A DNA stretch of 64,000 bases. Source: Selenomonas timonae. GTDB taxonomy: Bacteria; Bacillota; Negativicutes; Selenomonadales; Selenomonadaceae. The stretch lies in assembly GCF_014250475.1 (NCBI RefSeq), contig NZ_CP060204.1, positions 1,749,001 to 1,813,000 of the forward strand, written 5' to 3'. Of this stretch, positions 54,442-63,717 are shown one piece after another; position 1 is the stretch's first letter, and each line of letters opens with the position of its first letter. The translations under genes and the position numbers were made by a program. The notes beneath the pieces were generated by a model that saw only the letters and a list, made by a program, of their open reading frames with translations, did no database searches and was not told where the DNA came from.

Positions 54442-55782
54442 ATGGATGGGCAGGGCGGTCTCTTTGAGCGCGCCGCATACCAACCGCTTGCCGAGCGTCT
54501 GCGTCCGCAGACACTCGAAGAATTCGTCGGGCAGGAACACCTCCTCGGCAAGGGGAAAATACTGCGCCGCCTCATCGAGAGCGACCATATCACCTCCATG
54601 ATCTTCTGGGGGCCGCCCGGCGTTGGCAAGACGACGCTTGCCCGCATCATCGCCGCTCGGACGCAGGCGAAATTCATCAACTTCTCTGCCGTGACGAGCG
54701 GTATCAAGGACATCCGCACAGTCATGCAGGAGGCGGATCGCCGCCGCATCTACGGGGAGCGCATCATCGTCTTTGTCGATGAGATCCATCGCTTCAACAA
54801 GGCACAACAGGATGCATTTCTCCCGTTTGTGGAGAAGGGGAGCATCGTCCTGATAGGGGCGACAACAGAGAATCCCTCGTTCGAGATCAACAGTGCTCTC
54901 CTGTCGCGCTGTCGCGTCTTTGTCCTGCAAGGTCTGACGATGGATGACATCGCGCGCCTCCTCCGTCACGCCCTCTCCGCGGAGCGCGGGCTGCGCGATC
55001 TGCACGTCCATCTATCAGAGGAAGGTCTCGCGGCTGTTGCTGCCTTTGCAAACGGCGATGCACGGAGTGCGCTCTCGACGCTTGAGATGCTCGTGATGAA
55101 TGCGGATGAGCGGGACGGCGAGATCTATGTGACCGAGGAGAACCTCGCACAGTGCATTTCGCGGAAATCCCTCCTCTACGATAAGAGCGGGGAGGAGCAT
55201 TACAACCTTATCTCCGCCCTGCACAAGTCCATGCGCAACTCCGATCCGGATGCAGCCGTCTACTGGCTCGCGCGCATGCTCGAGGCGGGGGAGGATCCGC
55301 TCTACGTCGCACGGCGCGTGACGCGCTTTGCCGCAGAGGACGTGGGGCTTGCCGATCCACGCGCACTCGAGATCGCTGTTGCAGCCTATCAGGCGTGCCA
55401 CTACATCGGTTTTCCCGAGTGCAACGTCCATCTGACGGAGGCTGTCATCTACCTCTCGCTCGCGCCGAAATCGAACGCGATGGAAACAGCGTATCTCGCC
55501 GCCGCCGCAGACGCGCGTACAATGCTCGCAGAGCCTGTACCGCTCGTTATTCGGAATGCGCCGACCAAGCTCATGAAGGAGCTCGACTATGGCAAGGGCT
55601 ATCAGTACGCACATGACACGGAGGAGCATATTACGAATATGCAGTGCCTGCCGGATGCGCTCGTCGGAAAGGCCTACTATCATCCGACGGAGCAGGGGAT
55701 GGAGGGGCGCTTTCGCGAGCGGTTGGATTGGATCAAAAACTGGAAGAAAAATCATCCACCAAGAAACAAATCGGATAAATAA
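54442..55782 (+). CDS. rarA: Replication-associated recombination protein A (RarA/MgsA)
   Basis: A 446-residue AAA+ ATPase of the clamp-loader group that acts at stalled replication forks. It shows [22 protein letters not shown], Walker [14 protein letters not shown], Walker [18 protein letters not shown], sensor 1 GATTENPSF and the arginine-finger region [12 protein letters not shown]. The C-terminal tetramerisation part has [31 protein letters not shown] and YKYAHD-like [13 protein letters not shown] 54442 has GGGAGGTGA eight bases upstream, which decides against the earlier TTG. It precedes speD at 92 bases. Confidence 0.95.
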   Translation: MDGQGGLFERAAYQPLAERLRPQTLEEFVGQEHLLGKGKILRRLIESDHITSMIFWGPPGVGKTTLARIIAARTQAKFINFSAVTSGIKDIRTVMQEADRRRIYGERIIVFVDEIHRFNKAQQDAFLPFVEKGSIVLIGATTENPSFEINSALLSRCRVFVLQGLTMDDIARLLRHALSAERGLRDLHVHLSEEGLAAVAAFANGDARSALSTLEMLVMNADERDGEIYVTEENLAQCISRKSLLYDKSGEEHYNLISALHKSMRNSDPDAAVYWLARMLEAGEDPLYVARRVTRFAAEDVGLADPRALEIAVAAYQACHYIGFPECNVHLTEAVIYLSLAPKSNAMETAYLAAAADARTMLAEPVPLVIRNAPTKLMKELDYGKGYQYAHDTEEHITNMQCLPDALVGKAYYHPTEQGMEGRFRERLDWIKNWKKNHPPRNKSDK

Positions 55783-55823
55783 ATAAAAATAGCCAAAAAT
55801 ATGTAATAAATAATAATAAATAG

Positions 55824-55836
55824 TTCGTCTGACGAA
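55824..55836. promoter_or_regulatory. TTCGTC/GACGAA dyad upstream of speD
   Basis: A perfect 6-base inverted repeat around a single T, within an AT-rich gap between rarA and speD; TTCGTCT recurs 18 bases downstream. It may be an operator, but no partner protein can be named. Confidence 0.25.
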
Positions 55837-55874
55837 TATATTTCGTCTCTGAGAGAAAGGAAGGAACTCCGGCG

Positions 55875-56669
55875 TTGGATGGGAAGCTGAAATTATACGG
55901 GTTTAACAACCTCACCAAGGCGTTGAGCTTCAATATCTATGATATTTGCTATGCGAAATCTGCGCGTGAACAGCGGGATTATATCAAATACATTGACGAG
56001 CAATATAACTCCGATCGTCTCACGAAGATTCTATCGCAGGTCACAGATATGATCGGCGCACGGATTCTCAACATTGCCAAGCAGGACTACGATCCGCAGG
56101 GGGCAAGCGTCACGATGCTGATTGCAGAGGAGGCAGCCGTTGTCTCCGGCAGCAAGAAGCCCGTGAATGCAAAGGAGCCTGTGCCGGAGACCATCCTTGC
56201 ACATCTCGACAAGAGTCATGTGACGGTGCACACCTATCCCGAGTTCCATCCCGACACCAGTATTGCTACCTTTCGCGTGGATATCGATGTGGCGACCTGC
56301 GGGGAGATCACGCCGCTGCAAACGCTCGACTATCTCATCAGTCAGTTCGACTCGGATATCATTACGATGGATTACCGTGTGCGCGGCTTTACGCGTGATC
56401 TGCAGGGGCGCAAGCTCTTTGTGGACAGCAAGATGACCTCCATTCAGGAGTTTATCAAGCAGGAGACGCTCGACGAGTACGACGCCGTGGATATCAACCT
56501 CTATCAGGCAAGCCTGTTTCACACGCGCATGCTCATCAAGGAGCCGCAGCTGCAGAACTATCTCTTCAATACGGATGTCGATGAGATTCCGCCGAAGACA
56601 CGCCTGCTCATCAGCACGAGTCTGCGCCGTGAGATGATCGAGATCTTCAGCGGTCGGAATGTCTATTGA
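55875..56669 (+). CDS. speD: S-adenosylmethionine decarboxylase proenzyme, E. coli type
   Basis: A 264-residue pyruvoyl enzyme that supplies the aminopropyl donor for spermidine. The N-terminus [28 protein letters not shown] and the self-cleavage site with Ser in [13 protein letters not shown] are typical of the long (class 1A, enterobacterial) form rather than the 125-residue Bacillus form. Cleavage yields a beta chain and an alpha chain capped by pyruvate. It starts with TTG (55875); the only nearby ATG is out of frame, and AAAGGAAGGAA precedes it. No spermidine synthase gene is present in the window. Confidence 0.93.
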   Translation: MDGKLKLYGFNNLTKALSFNIYDICYAKSAREQRDYIKYIDEQYNSDRLTKILSQVTDMIGARILNIAKQDYDPQGASVTMLIAEEAAVVSGSKKPVNAKEPVPETILAHLDKSHVTVHTYPEFHPDTSIATFRVDIDVATCGEITPLQTLDYLISQFDSDIITMDYRVRGFTRDLQGRKLFVDSKMTSIQEFIKQETLDEYDAVDINLYQASLFHTRMLIKEPQLQNYLFNTDVDEIPPKTRLLISTSLRREMIEIFSGRNVY

Positions 56670-56710
56670 TGTTTCGCTCGTATTGACCGTGTTTTGAGGG
56701 AGCTGGTCAT

Positions 56711-57277
56711 ATGCCCATGTTCAAGAAGTCTCTCCTCATTCTCCTTGTTCTCGCACTTGCGGTACTTGGGGGAACAATGTACGGATACTATCGGGAGCAG
56801 CAGACAATAGCCCTCGATCCGGCGGTGATCGAGCAGGCCGAGGCAAAGCGCACCGTCACCGTATATGTGTGCGGTGAGGTAAAAAAGCCGGGTCTGGTGA
56901 CACTGACCGAGGGACAGCGCGTTGCCGACGCCGTGAATGCGGTCGGCGGCGTGATCGAGACGGCAGACATCGACCACATCAATATGGCTGCGCTCTTGGA
57001 GGACGGCATGCAGGTGCGCGTTCCACTGCGCATCGGGGGCGCGGAGGAGCGTTCCAAATCCGCAGGTACAGGAAAAAATGCAGAGGGGCAGATCAATCTC
57101 AATACGGCGACGGAAAAGGAGCTGCAGGAACTCCCCGGCATCGGTCCCGCCATGTCCGCACGCATCATCGAATATCGTGAGGAGCACGGCGACTTTCAAA
57201 ATATCGAAGATGTAAAGCAGGTGCGCGGCATTGGCAATGCCAAATTTGAAAAGCTGAAAGATAAGGTAACGATATGA
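56711..57277 (+). CDS. comEA: Competence DNA receptor ComEA
   Basis: A 188-residue membrane-anchored DNA-binding protein. One N-terminal transmembrane helix (about 5-27) is followed by an SLBB domain (TVYVCGEVKKPGLVTLTEGQRVADAVNAVGG, residues 50-110), a short charged linker and a double helix-hairpin-helix domain (INLNTATEKELQELPGIGPAMSARIIEYREEHGDF and VRGIGNAKFEKLKD). ComEA binds incoming double-stranded DNA outside the cytoplasmic membrane. It overlaps comEC by four bases (ATGA). Confidence 0.95.
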   Translation: MPMFKKSLLILLVLALAVLGGTMYGYYREQQTIALDPAVIEQAEAKRTVTVYVCGEVKKPGLVTLTEGQRVADAVNAVGGVIETADIDHINMAALLEDGMQVRVPLRIGGAEERSKSAGTGKNAEGQINLNTATEKELQELPGIGPAMSARIIEYREEHGDFQNIEDVKQVRGIGNAKFEKLKDKVTI

Positions 57278-59709
57278 AGACGGGGCAGTATCAGCTCTCG
57301 TTCCTCTGTGGGCTCCTTGCGTCATACATCCTCGGAAGTGTATGCAGTGCGTGGATGCATATTTCGTTCACCGCATATTTTTCATATATGGCAGCGCTTT
57401 TACTGGCTGCTGCTCTAGCCTCCGGCATCCTTGTTCTGAAACAAAGTGAGAGAACATGGATTGCCTTTGTGGGGCTTTTTTTCATGTTGGGCATCTTTCG
57501 CTTTGCCGCCGCGTACGAGCTTCCGTCGCAGGATATTTCACACAGGGCGGGGGAGAGCGTGCGCGTCAGGGGGACGATCACAGATGCACCGCGCATTCGG
57601 ACGGATGCGGACGGAATTCAGCATATACGATATACGGTTGCCGCAGAAAGCATTGTGCAGGGGGAAATGGAAGAGCCAATCAGCGGGAAGCTCTATGTCT
57701 ATATGCGCAGTGACGGCGTGGAGGAGGAACATCTCGGGCAAATCGGTGACCGCATTGCAGCAGAGGGAAAAGTTCACCGCCCGCAGAGCTATCAGAATCC
57801 GGGGCAGCTCGATACGCGCTTTTTGCTGCACGTCGACGGGATTACGGCGACCCTCTTTGCAAAAAAAGGTGATCTCTCCGTTGAAAACAATGAAAATCCG
57901 ACCTATGCGCAGGCATTTATGCGCTGGGCTGCAAATGTGCGCGCACATTATCTCGACCGCATGACGGAGGTGATGCCGCGCACGGATGCCGCCGCGATCT
58001 TTGCGATGCTCTTCGGCGGCTATGAGGGGATACGGACTGAGCTGCTCGAGGTGTTTACCGTCACAGGCATCGTACACATCCTCTCCGTCTCCGGCTCGCA
58101 TATCAGCCTGCTTGCAGCCGTCATTGCGTGGCTGGCACTCTTCCTTCGTCTGCCGCGCGGGATTTCTGCGGTGGCAGTCATCCTTGCCATTCTCGTATAT
58201 GTGGTTCTCGCGGGACTTGTCCCGCCAGCTGTGCGTTCCGGCATCATGGGAGGTGTTGCCTTTCTCGGACTCATTCTCGGTCGGGAGCGCGATGCACAAT
58301 ACCTGCTCGTATTGACAGGGCTTCTCATGCTGCTCGTCTCTCCGCTCCTCGTCTTTCACATCAGCTTTCAGCTGTCCTTCTTGGCGACGGCGGGGCTGCT
58401 CTTTCTCGCGCCTCTTCTGATGGAGAAGATGGAACGGCTGCCGCGCCTGATTGCAGCAAGCTTCTCCATCACGATGGGGGCACAGCTGGCAACCCTGCCG
58501 ATTCTCGCGTGGCACTTCAACCAAATTTCTCTGTCCGCTTTGCTCTCCAATCTCGTTGTCGTTCCTATTGTCGATCTCATCATCATCCTCGGTCTTGGCG
58601 GCGGCATTGCAGCGGTTCTTGTGCCCGTTCTCGGCAAGATCGTCTTTGCCTTGGACAGTCTGCTCCTTGGGATTACCTTTGAGATGACGCGGATGCTTGC
58701 GGTTCTGCCGCTTTCGCAAATTTGGCTGCCCTCGATGGGGGTGTTGGCTGCACTTTTCTACTATCTGCTTCTCGTGATGTTGGTTCTCCCAAAGGAAAAA
58801 CGGGGTTGTTTCGTTTTATTGATTCAACCGTTTCGAAGATTTTTTATAATTGTTTCGATTTTTACTGTTGCTGCTTTATTTTCGTGGCAGATGATGCGTC
58901 CCGACGAGGTGGAGGTTCATTTTATCGATGTCGGGCAGGGGGATGCCGCCCTCGTTGTGACCCCGCACGGTCATGCGATGCTCTTTGATACGGGCGGGAC
59001 GCGTGACGGAGCATTTGACATCGGCGCGCGCGTCGATCTGCCGTATCTGCGCCATTATGGCATCCATGCGCTCGACTATATCTTCCTCTCGCACGCACAT
59101 GAGGATCATGCGGCGGGTGCCGGTGCCATTCTCACTCGTATGCCGGTCAAACATGTCTACACTGCCGATGAGGGAACAGCGGCATATGCGCGCAGCATGC
59201 GGGTCGGCGACGGCAGTCCTCTGCTCATGAAGCTGAGCAGGGCAGAGGAAGGGCAGTCCATCACCGTGGATGGGGTGACGGTTGATGTTCTCTATGCGCC
59301 AGCATACGAGACGGTGGAGCACGCAACAGGCAATGAGGTCTCAAATGTCTACCGCGTCCGCTACGGGAATGCGAGCTTTCTCTTCACGGGTGACCTTGTC
59401 GCGGAGCACGAGGAGAAAATGATTGCGCGCGGCATTGATCTGCATACGACGGTGCTCAAGGTGCCGCATCACGGCTCTGATACATCCAGCTGCGCAGATT
59501 TTGTGGAGGCATCACATCCTCTCTATGCTGTTTACTGTGTGGGCGCAGATAATTCCTTCGGGCATCCGCGTCCCTCTGTTGTGGAGCGATATGAGCGGAT
59601 GGGGGCAAAGACATTGCGTACCGATCGGGACGGTGCCATTGTCTTTCGCACGGACGGGACGCACCTATCGGTCAGCACATATGCGGCAGAGAAATTTTTG
59701 CGCGACTGA
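57274..59709 (+). CDS. comEC: Competence DNA channel ComEC/Rec2
   Basis: An 811-residue polytopic membrane protein that passes single-stranded DNA into the cell. It has an N-terminal DUF4131/OB-like part with helices and VRGTITDAPRIRTDADG. The Competence domain follows (ALFGGYEGIRTELLEVFTVTGIVHILSVSGSHISLL and many helices, residues about 220-520). The C-terminal MBL-like domain has HFIDVGQGDAALVVTPHGHAMLFDTGG, FLSHAHEDHAAGA, FLFTGD and VLKVPHHGSDTS. All metal-motif residues are intact, in line with a nuclease role. The gene is full length, with no frame break. Confidence 0.96.
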   Translation: MKTGQYQLSFLCGLLASYILGSVCSAWMHISFTAYFSYMAALLLAAALASGILVLKQSERTWIAFVGLFFMLGIFRFAAAYELPSQDISHRAGESVRVRGTITDAPRIRTDADGIQHIRYTVAAESIVQGEMEEPISGKLYVYMRSDGVEEEHLGQIGDRIAAEGKVHRPQSYQNPGQLDTRFLLHVDGITATLFAKKGDLSVENNENPTYAQAFMRWAANVRAHYLDRMTEVMPRTDAAAIFAMLFGGYEGIRTELLEVFTVTGIVHILSVSGSHISLLAAVIAWLALFLRLPRGISAVAVILAILVYVVLAGLVPPAVRSGIMGGVAFLGLILGRERDAQYLLVLTGLLMLLVSPLLVFHISFQLSFLATAGLLFLAPLLMEKMERLPRLIAASFSITMGAQLATLPILAWHFNQISLSALLSNLVVVPIVDLIIILGLGGGIAAVLVPVLGKIVFALDSLLLGITFEMTRMLAVLPLSQIWLPSMGVLAALFYYLLLVMLVLPKEKRGCFVLLIQPFRRFFIIVSIFTVAALFSWQMMRPDEVEVHFIDVGQGDAALVVTPHGHAMLFDTGGTRDGAFDIGARVDLPYLRHYGIHALDYIFLSHAHEDHAAGAGAILTRMPVKHVYTADEGTAAYARSMRVGDGSPLLMKLSRAEEGQSITVDGVTVDVLYAPAYETVEHATGNEVSNVYRVRYGNASFLFTGDLVAEHEEKMIARGIDLHTTVLKVPHHGSDTSSCADFVEASHPLYAVYCVGADNSFGHPRPSVVERYERMGAKTLRTDRDGAIVFRTDGTHLSVSTYAAEKFLRD

Positions 59710-59738
59710 TTGCGCCGGTCTTTTCTTTCCTTTATAAT
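59710..59738 (+). promoter_or_regulatory. Promoter of the HAD hydrolase gene
   Basis: TTGCGC (59710-59715) and consensus TATAAT (59733-59738) lie 17 bases apart, starting right at the comEC stop. Confidence 0.65.
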
Positions 59739-59772
59739 AAAAGCGATGTTATGTATACGGAATGAGGATATT

Positions 59773-60486
59773 ATGGATATACGCGGTGTAGTATTTGATG
59801 TCGATGACACACTCTATGATATGTTACAACCATTCCTCGGTGCCTATCGGGAACTCTGCGGGGAGCGGTATGATTTGCCCGTGCAGGAACTCTTTTTGGC
59901 GTTTCGCCGACACAGCGATGATCGCTTTGTGGATTCGCAGACCGGCAAAATGACGATGGAGGAGCTCTATATCTATCGCGTGCGCATGATGTTGCGCGAT
60001 TATGACATCGATGTGACGGATGAAGAGGCATTGGCGTTTCAGCGGCTCTATATGGATCTGCAGTACCGCATCTGTCTCTCGCCCGTGATGCAGGATCTGC
60101 TTGATGCGCTGCACAGCCGCGCCGCCATCGGCATCATTACGAACGGGGAATCCCGCCATCAGCGGAATAAGCTGCGCTCCCTCAACGTCTCTCCATGGGT
60201 GCCGGAGGAGCATATCATTGTCTCGGGCGACCTTCCGTTCCGCAAGCCGGACGTGCGCATCTTCCGCGAGATGGAGCACCGTCTGCACCTCGCACCGGAG
60301 CATCTGATCTATGTGGGCGATGCCTTCGATCTGGACATGGTCGGCGCACAGCAGGCGGGCTGGCAGTCCGTCTGGTTCAACCACCGTCGTCGTTCCATTC
60401 CTGAGAACAGTAATATCCGTCCGAATGCCGAGGTGCATACGGAGGAGGAACTCGCCGCCGTGCTCAAGGAATATCTTAGAAAATAA
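59773..60486 (+). CDS. HAD-superfamily hydrolase (subfamily IA, YjjG-like)
   Basis: A 237-residue phosphatase-type HAD protein. Motif I is VVFDVDDTLYD, with both Asp residues, motif II IGIITNGESRHQRNKL, motif III Lys in RKPDVRIFREM and motif IV YVGDAFDLDMVGAQQAGWQSVWFNH. A helical cap lies between motifs I and II. This arrangement resembles nucleotidase YjjG and 2-haloacid-dehalogenase-like enzymes; the substrate cannot be decided. The ATG at 59773 follows GAGGA; the longer frame would start in its own promoter. A tRNA gene follows. Confidence 0.88.
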   Translation: MDIRGVVFDVDDTLYDMLQPFLGAYRELCGERYDLPVQELFLAFRRHSDDRFVDSQTGKMTMEELYIYRVRMMLRDYDIDVTDEEALAFQRLYMDLQYRICLSPVMQDLLDALHSRAAIGIITNGESRHQRNKLRSLNVSPWVPEEHIIVSGDLPFRKPDVRIFREMEHRLHLAPEHLIYVGDAFDLDMVGAQQAGWQSVWFNHRRRSIPENSNIRPNAEVHTEEELAAVLKEYLRK

Positions 60487-60490
60487 ATGC

Positions 60491-60519
60491 TTGCTTTTTG
60501 CGTGAAAAATTGATAGAAT
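60491..60519 (+). promoter_or_regulatory. Promoter of tRNA-Pro
   Basis: TTGCTT (60491-60496) and TAGAAT (60514-60519) are 17 bases apart, ending 12 bases before the mature tRNA. Confidence 0.65.
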
Positions 60520-60531
60520 ACATATCGTTGT

Positions 60532-60608
60532 CGGGATGTGGCACAGTTTGGTAGCGCGCATCGTTCGGGACGATGAGGCCGCAGGTTCGAATCCTGTCAT
60601 CCCGACCA
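60532..60608 (+). tRNA. tRNA-Pro (anticodon CGG)
   Basis: A complete 77-base tRNA. The acceptor stem CGGGATG pairs with CATCCCG, followed by discriminator A and an encoded CCA. The anticodon stem CATCG/CGATG encloses the loop TTCGGGA, giving anticodon CGG for the CCG codon. The T arm reads CAGGTTCGAATCCTG and the D arm GCACAGTTTGGTAGCGC. It is a single gene with its own promoter and terminator. Confidence 0.97.
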
Positions 60609-60623
60609 TCTATGCAACATATA

Positions 60624-60651
60624 AAGACCAGCCGATGGGCGGGTCTTTTTC
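60624..60651 (+). terminator. Terminator after tRNA-Pro
   Basis: AAGACC-A-GCC and GGC-G-GGTCTT pair around GATG, followed by a T run. Confidence 0.85.
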
Positions 60652-60677
60652 TATTTATGACGGATTGTGAGGAAGCC

Positions 60678-61958
60678 ATGACATTTGAGGAAAAAAGCTG
60701 TGCCGAGGATTTGATTTCATTTATCAATCGGTCGACATCCCCGTATCATGTGGTAGAGCAGAGCAACGGTGCGTTGCCGGCTGTACCCCTGTTTGGAGCA
60801 GAGGGCATACGCGCGCGGCAGTGCTATTATTTCCCGCTCTATAACACGGGCACGCTCATCATCTCGATCGGTGAGAACCCGCGCGGACCTCTGCGCATTG
60901 CGTGCGCGCATACGGACTTTCCTTGTCTGCGCGTGAAGCCGAATCCCGTGCTCAAGGAGCATGGTTACGGCAAGCTGAACGCCGAGGTATACGGTGGGAT
61001 GATCCGCAATACGTGGATGGATCGCCCGCTCTCTCTGGCGGGCGCGGTCGCCCTGCGCAGCAATGACGTATTCGCGCCAACGCTGCGGCTCGTGGATTTT
61101 CGCCGTCCGCTCATGATTGTGCCGAATCTCGCGATTCACATGAACCGAAAGGTGAACGAGGGCGTTGAGCTGAAACCGCAGAAGGATCTGCTGCCGCTCC
61201 TTTTCCAAAGTGATGGAGAGGGCGAGGATGATGCGCAAAAACTGCTGAATCTGCTCGCTGAGGAGCTGGATGTTCAGGCAGAGAATATCCTCTCCTATGA
61301 CCTGAATGCCTATCCGTATGAGCAGGGGTGTCTTCTGGGCTGTGAGGATGTCTTCCTCTCATCGCCGCGTCTGGACAATCTCTCCTCGGTCAAGGCGTGC
61401 CTTGATGCTCTCCGAGATTTTGACGGGGACGGCATACGCGTCGCGGCATTCTTCGATAATGAGGAGGTGGGGAGCCGCACGAAGCAGGGAGCGGGATCGA
61501 CGGCACTCGCCATGATATTGGAGCATGTCTACGATGTGATCGGACTTGAGCGCAGGGAATATCTTGCAAAGATTCTCGAAGGCTTCTGTCTGTCGGTAGA
61601 CGTTGCCCACGCACTTCATCCGAATGCGCCCGAAAAAGCCGATCCGACGAATCACCCCCTGCTCGGCGGCGGTGTTGTCCTAAAGGTCGCATCCAATCAG
61701 TCCTATGCCGGAGATCCCGAGGCGTTTGCCGTTGTCGCAGGACTCTGTGAGCGGGATGATATCCCGTATCAGGTCTTTACAAATCATTCGGATGCGCCGG
61801 GCGGTGCGACGCTTGGCTCGATTCTGTCAACGCAGATCCCGATGCGCACGATGGACATCGGCGCACCGATCCTCGGCATGCACTCCGCACGCGAGACGAT
61901 GGGGACGACAGACCAGATGGCGCTCACACGTCTGATTCGCTCTTTTTTCTCTGTCTAG
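60678..61958 (+). CDS. M18 family aminopeptidase
   Basis: A 426-residue zinc aminopeptidase of the aspartyl-aminopeptidase (DAP/ApeB) family. Metal and catalytic residues are visible in IACAHTDFPCLRVKPNP, DNLSSVKACLDAL, AAFFDNEEVGSRTKQGAGS, SVDVAHALHPNAPEK and the final MHSARETMGTTDQMALTRLI. The family forms large dodecameric shells and removes N-terminal acidic or neutral residues. ATG 60678 has TGAGGAAG before it; the longer frame would run through the tRNA and its terminator. It probably functions in peptide turnover, as does the M29 enzyme downstream. Confidence 0.94.
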   Translation: MTFEEKSCAEDLISFINRSTSPYHVVEQSNGALPAVPLFGAEGIRARQCYYFPLYNTGTLIISIGENPRGPLRIACAHTDFPCLRVKPNPVLKEHGYGKLNAEVYGGMIRNTWMDRPLSLAGAVALRSNDVFAPTLRLVDFRRPLMIVPNLAIHMNRKVNEGVELKPQKDLLPLLFQSDGEGEDDAQKLLNLLAEELDVQAENILSYDLNAYPYEQGCLLGCEDVFLSSPRLDNLSSVKACLDALRDFDGDGIRVAAFFDNEEVGSRTKQGAGSTALAMILEHVYDVIGLERREYLAKILEGFCLSVDVAHALHPNAPEKADPTNHPLLGGGVVLKVASNQSYAGDPEAFAVVAGLCERDDIPYQVFTNHSDAPGGATLGSILSTQIPMRTMDIGAPILGMHSARETMGTTDQMALTRLIRSFFSV

Positions 61959-61980
61959 GAAAGACATCTGTGCAGAAGCG

Positions 61981-61989
61981 TGCTATAAT
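61981..61989 (+). promoter_or_regulatory. Extended -10 promoter element of dtd
   Basis: TGCTATAAT is a perfect extended -10 box, with AAGACA 17 bases upstream of the hexamer as a weak -35. The start codon lies 33 bases downstream. Confidence 0.6.
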
Positions 61990-62021
61990 AGGGCACATTG
62001 AACATAGAAGGAGAGGATTTC

Positions 62022-62465
62022 TTGCGCGCTGTAGTCACACGAGTCAAAGAAGCGTCTGTTAAAATCGAGGGAAAAATCTGCGGTCAGATCGAGACGGGCT
62101 ATCTGATCCTACTCGGCATAGCGCCGGAGGATACAGCGGAGGATGCAACACATCTCGCGGAGAAAATCGTGCATCTGCGCGTGTTTTCCGATGAGGCGGG
62201 GAAGATGAACCGCGCGCTTGCCGAGGTAAACGGCTCCGTTCTTGTCATCTCGCAGTTCACGCTGTTTGCCGATCTCAAAAAGCGACGGCCGGGGTTCTCG
62301 AAGGCGGCAAAGCCAGAGATCGCCATCCCTCTGTATGAGGAGTTCATGGCGCAGCTCGAAGCGCGTGATGTGCATGTTGAGCGCGGGGAGTTCGGCGCGG
62401 ATATGCAGGTGTATTCGCTCAACGACGGTCCCGTGACACTCCTCTTCGATACGAATGAGGTATAG
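62022..62465 (+). CDS. dtd: D-aminoacyl-tRNA deacylase
   Basis: A 147-residue enzyme that frees tRNA from wrongly attached D-amino acids and glycine. It begins LRAVVTRVKEASVKIEGK with a TTG start (62022) and AAGGAGAGG before it. The catalytic SQFTLFADL and the Gly-cisPro motif in LNDGPVTLLFDT are both intact; RRPGFSKAAKPE is also characteristic. Length is exactly that of the DTD1 family. The next gene starts one base after its stop. Confidence 0.96.
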   Translation: MRAVVTRVKEASVKIEGKICGQIETGYLILLGIAPEDTAEDATHLAEKIVHLRVFSDEAGKMNRALAEVNGSVLVISQFTLFADLKKRRPGFSKAAKPEIAIPLYEEFMAQLEARDVHVERGEFGADMQVYSLNDGPVTLLFDTNEV

Positions 62466-62466
62466 G

Positions 62467-63699
62467 ATGAATACAGAGATACTCCAAAAATACGCTGCAC
62501 TCGTCATTCGCGTCGGCGTCAACCTACAGGAAGATCAGCCGCTTGTCATCCATGCGCCGATCTCCTGCGCGGACTTCGTGCACGCACTGGCGGAGGAAGC
62601 CTATGCGGCCGGGGCATATGATGTTGCCGTCAACTGGAACGACGAAGAATTCGCCCACATCCGCTTCCGACAGGCGAAGGCGGAGCGGTTCCGTGAATTC
62701 CCCGCATGGCGCAAGGCGTTCTATGAGGATCATGCCGAGCGCAATGCCGCATTCATCTCGATTGCGGCGTCGAATCCCGATATCTTTTCGGATGTTGATC
62801 CGAAGCGCCTCACAGATGCGAGCATGGCTGCGGGAAAGGCACTCATGGACTACCGTGCGCGCCTGATGAGCAATAAAAACACGTGGTGTGTGGCCTCTGT
62901 ACCTACAACGGCATGGGCGCGCAAGGTGTTCCCCGACTGTTCCCCCGAGGAGGCGGTCGAAAAACTCTGGGCGGCGATTCTGAGCGCCGCGCGCATTTCC
63001 GAGACGGAGAACCCGATATCTGCGTGGCATGCGCATATCGAGCGCCTGCAGCAGCGGACGGCCTTTCTCAATGCACACGCCTTCACGGAACTTCACTATC
63101 GCAATGGACTCGGCACGGATCTGCGCATTGCCCTGCCCGAGGGGCATATCTGGATGGGCGGTGCGGAGCGCTCGGCGGCGGGGACACTCTTTGCGGCAAA
63201 CATACCGACGGAGGAAGTATATACAATGCCAAAGCGCACGGGTGTCAACGGCACTGTATTTGCATCGAAGCCGCTCCACTACAACGGCAACCTGATTGAG
63301 GATTTCAGCCTCACGTTCCGTGACGGGAGGGTTGTCGATTATCGTGCGCAGCGGGGGCGTGAACATCTAAAGGAGCTCTTGGAAACGGACGAGGGAGCTT
63401 CCTATCTGGGTGAAGTGGCACTGGTGCCGCATGATTCGCCGATCTCGCAGAGCGGGATTCTCTTCTACAATACGCTGTTCGATGAGAACGCCTCTTGCCA
63501 CCTTGCACTTGGGAAGGCATATCCAACCTGCATTGAGAACGGCGAAAACATGACAGAAGATGAACTGCGTAAACACGATGTAAATCACTCCCTCGTGCAT
63601 GAGGACTTTATGATCGGCACAGCTGATCTTACAGTCGTCGGTCGAAAACGCTCCGGTGAGACGGTCACGATCATGGAGCACGGCAACTTTGCCTTTTGA
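62467..63699 (+). CDS. M29 family aminopeptidase
   Basis: A 410-residue thermophilic-type metallo-aminopeptidase (AmpS/PepS family). Family motifs are VRVGVNLQEDQPLVIHAPI near the N-terminus, ERLQQRTAFLNAHAFTELHYRNGLGTDL, and metal ligands in NIPTEEVYTMPKRTGVNGTVFASKPL, LGEVALVPHDSPIS, NTLFDENASCHLALGKAYP and NHSLVHEDFMIGTADL. The ATG at 62467 is used because the earlier in-frame ATG lies within dtd. With the M18 enzyme and Dtd it forms a peptide and tRNA quality-control neighbourhood, perhaps by chance. Confidence 0.94.
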   Translation: MNTEILQKYAALVIRVGVNLQEDQPLVIHAPISCADFVHALAEEAYAAGAYDVAVNWNDEEFAHIRFRQAKAERFREFPAWRKAFYEDHAERNAAFISIAASNPDIFSDVDPKRLTDASMAAGKALMDYRARLMSNKNTWCVASVPTTAWARKVFPDCSPEEAVEKLWAAILSAARISETENPISAWHAHIERLQQRTAFLNAHAFTELHYRNGLGTDLRIALPEGHIWMGGAERSAAGTLFAANIPTEEVYTMPKRTGVNGTVFASKPLHYNGNLIEDFSLTFRDGRVVDYRAQRGREHLKELLETDEGASYLGEVALVPHDSPISQSGILFYNTLFDENASCHLALGKAYPTCIENGENMTEDELRKHDVNHSLVHEDFMIGTADLTVVGRKRSGETVTIMEHGNFAF

Positions 63700-63717
63700 T
63701 TTTGTGAGATGGAGCAT

